From: Trichoderma breve
Taxonomy: Eukaryota > Ascomycota > Sordariomycetes > Hypocreales > Hypocreaceae
Length of the DNA stretch: 64,000 nucleotides
Direction of reading: 5' to 3'
Assembly (NCBI RefSeq): GCF_028502605.1
Contig: NC_079234.1
Span: 2,728,001 to 2,792,000, forward strand
Shown here: in pieces, positions 63,902 to 64,000 of the stretch
Layout of the letters: every line of letters begins with the position of its first letter
Position numbering within the stretch: position 1 is the stretch's first letter
The notes under the pieces: model-generated
Database searches by the model: none
The model's input: the letters and a program-made list of their open reading frames with translations, nothing else
What the model was told of the DNA's origin: nothing
Program-made: the position numbers and the translations under genes

Positions 63902-64000
63902 CGTAGCTATAGTAGCAGATGCTAGAGAAATGTAGCTATAGTAGAAAATACTAGACAAATGTAGGTATAGTAGTAAATACTAGACAAATATAGCTACAGT
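63902..64000. repeat. 29-bp tandem repeat (minisatellite), runs off right edge
   Basis: Three near-identical 29-bp units (63902..63930, 63931..63959, 63960..63988) plus 12 bp of a fourth. Each has the core GTAG(C/G)TATAGTAG followed by CTAGA(G/C)AAA. AT-rich, no coding content. Confidence 0.85.

Overview
The window looks like nuclear DNA of a filamentous ascomycete. Genes are split by short introns (mostly 63-112 bp) with GTAAGT/GTGAGT-type donors and CTAAC/CTAAT-like branch sites. There are Zn2Cys6 regulators and intron-containing tRNAs, and coding and intergenic DNA are compositionally similar. The gene set and protein style fit Sordariomycetes, most likely Hypocreales (a Trichoderma-like genome). 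That placement is inference from recognised proteins; no database search was run.

I support 21 protein genes and three tRNA genes. From left to right: a truncated HAD-family hydrolase (-); an ArAE/FUSC-type membrane protein (+); DPB2, DNA polymerase epsilon subunit B (-); a conserved unknown protein (+); two Zn2Cys6 transcription factors (both -) with tRNA-Leu(AAG) and tRNA-Gly(GCC) between them and tRNA-Cys(GCA) after them; SNF1 kinase (+) converging on isocitrate lyase (-); neutral trehalase (-); a yippee-type zinc protein (-); a DUG1-type dipeptidase (-); MPE1 (+) converging on GET3 (-); 5-hydroxyisourate hydrolase (+) converging on a small basic unknown protein (-); a 4.6 kb gene-poor stretch; a CDC50-family flippase subunit (+) converging on SPT16 (-); an F-box protein (+); RVS167 (-); NFS1 cysteine desulfurase (+); and a CsbD/Hmp1-type stress protein (+). 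A 29-bp tandem repeat runs off the right edge.

Most genes are core housekeeping functions: replication, chromatin (FACT), mRNA 3'-end processing, tail-anchored protein insertion, Fe-S assembly, endocytosis and lipid flipping. The 17.7-26.9 kb stretch groups three carbon and energy genes: SNF1, isocitrate lyase and neutral trehalase. SNF1-type kinases control glyoxylate-cycle gene expression in other fungi, so the grouping fits, although nothing in the sequence shows co-regulation. The most accessory-looking part is 9.7-16.4 kb, with the two transcription factors and the three tRNAs.

I did not find a convincing new biological system. The most interesting signals are: identical intron placement in the two tandem zinc-cluster regulators; an in-frame, 84-bp, stop-free intron in SNF1; a possible mitochondrial leader ahead of the DUG1 protein; a long Met/Asn/Gly-rich tail on MPE1; the right-edge minisatellite; and a recurring TACTCCGTAC-like motif in gene-poor DNA. 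All exon coordinates come from reading splice signals and frames by eye, with exon lengths checked to sum to whole codons. Transcript data could still move individual starts.
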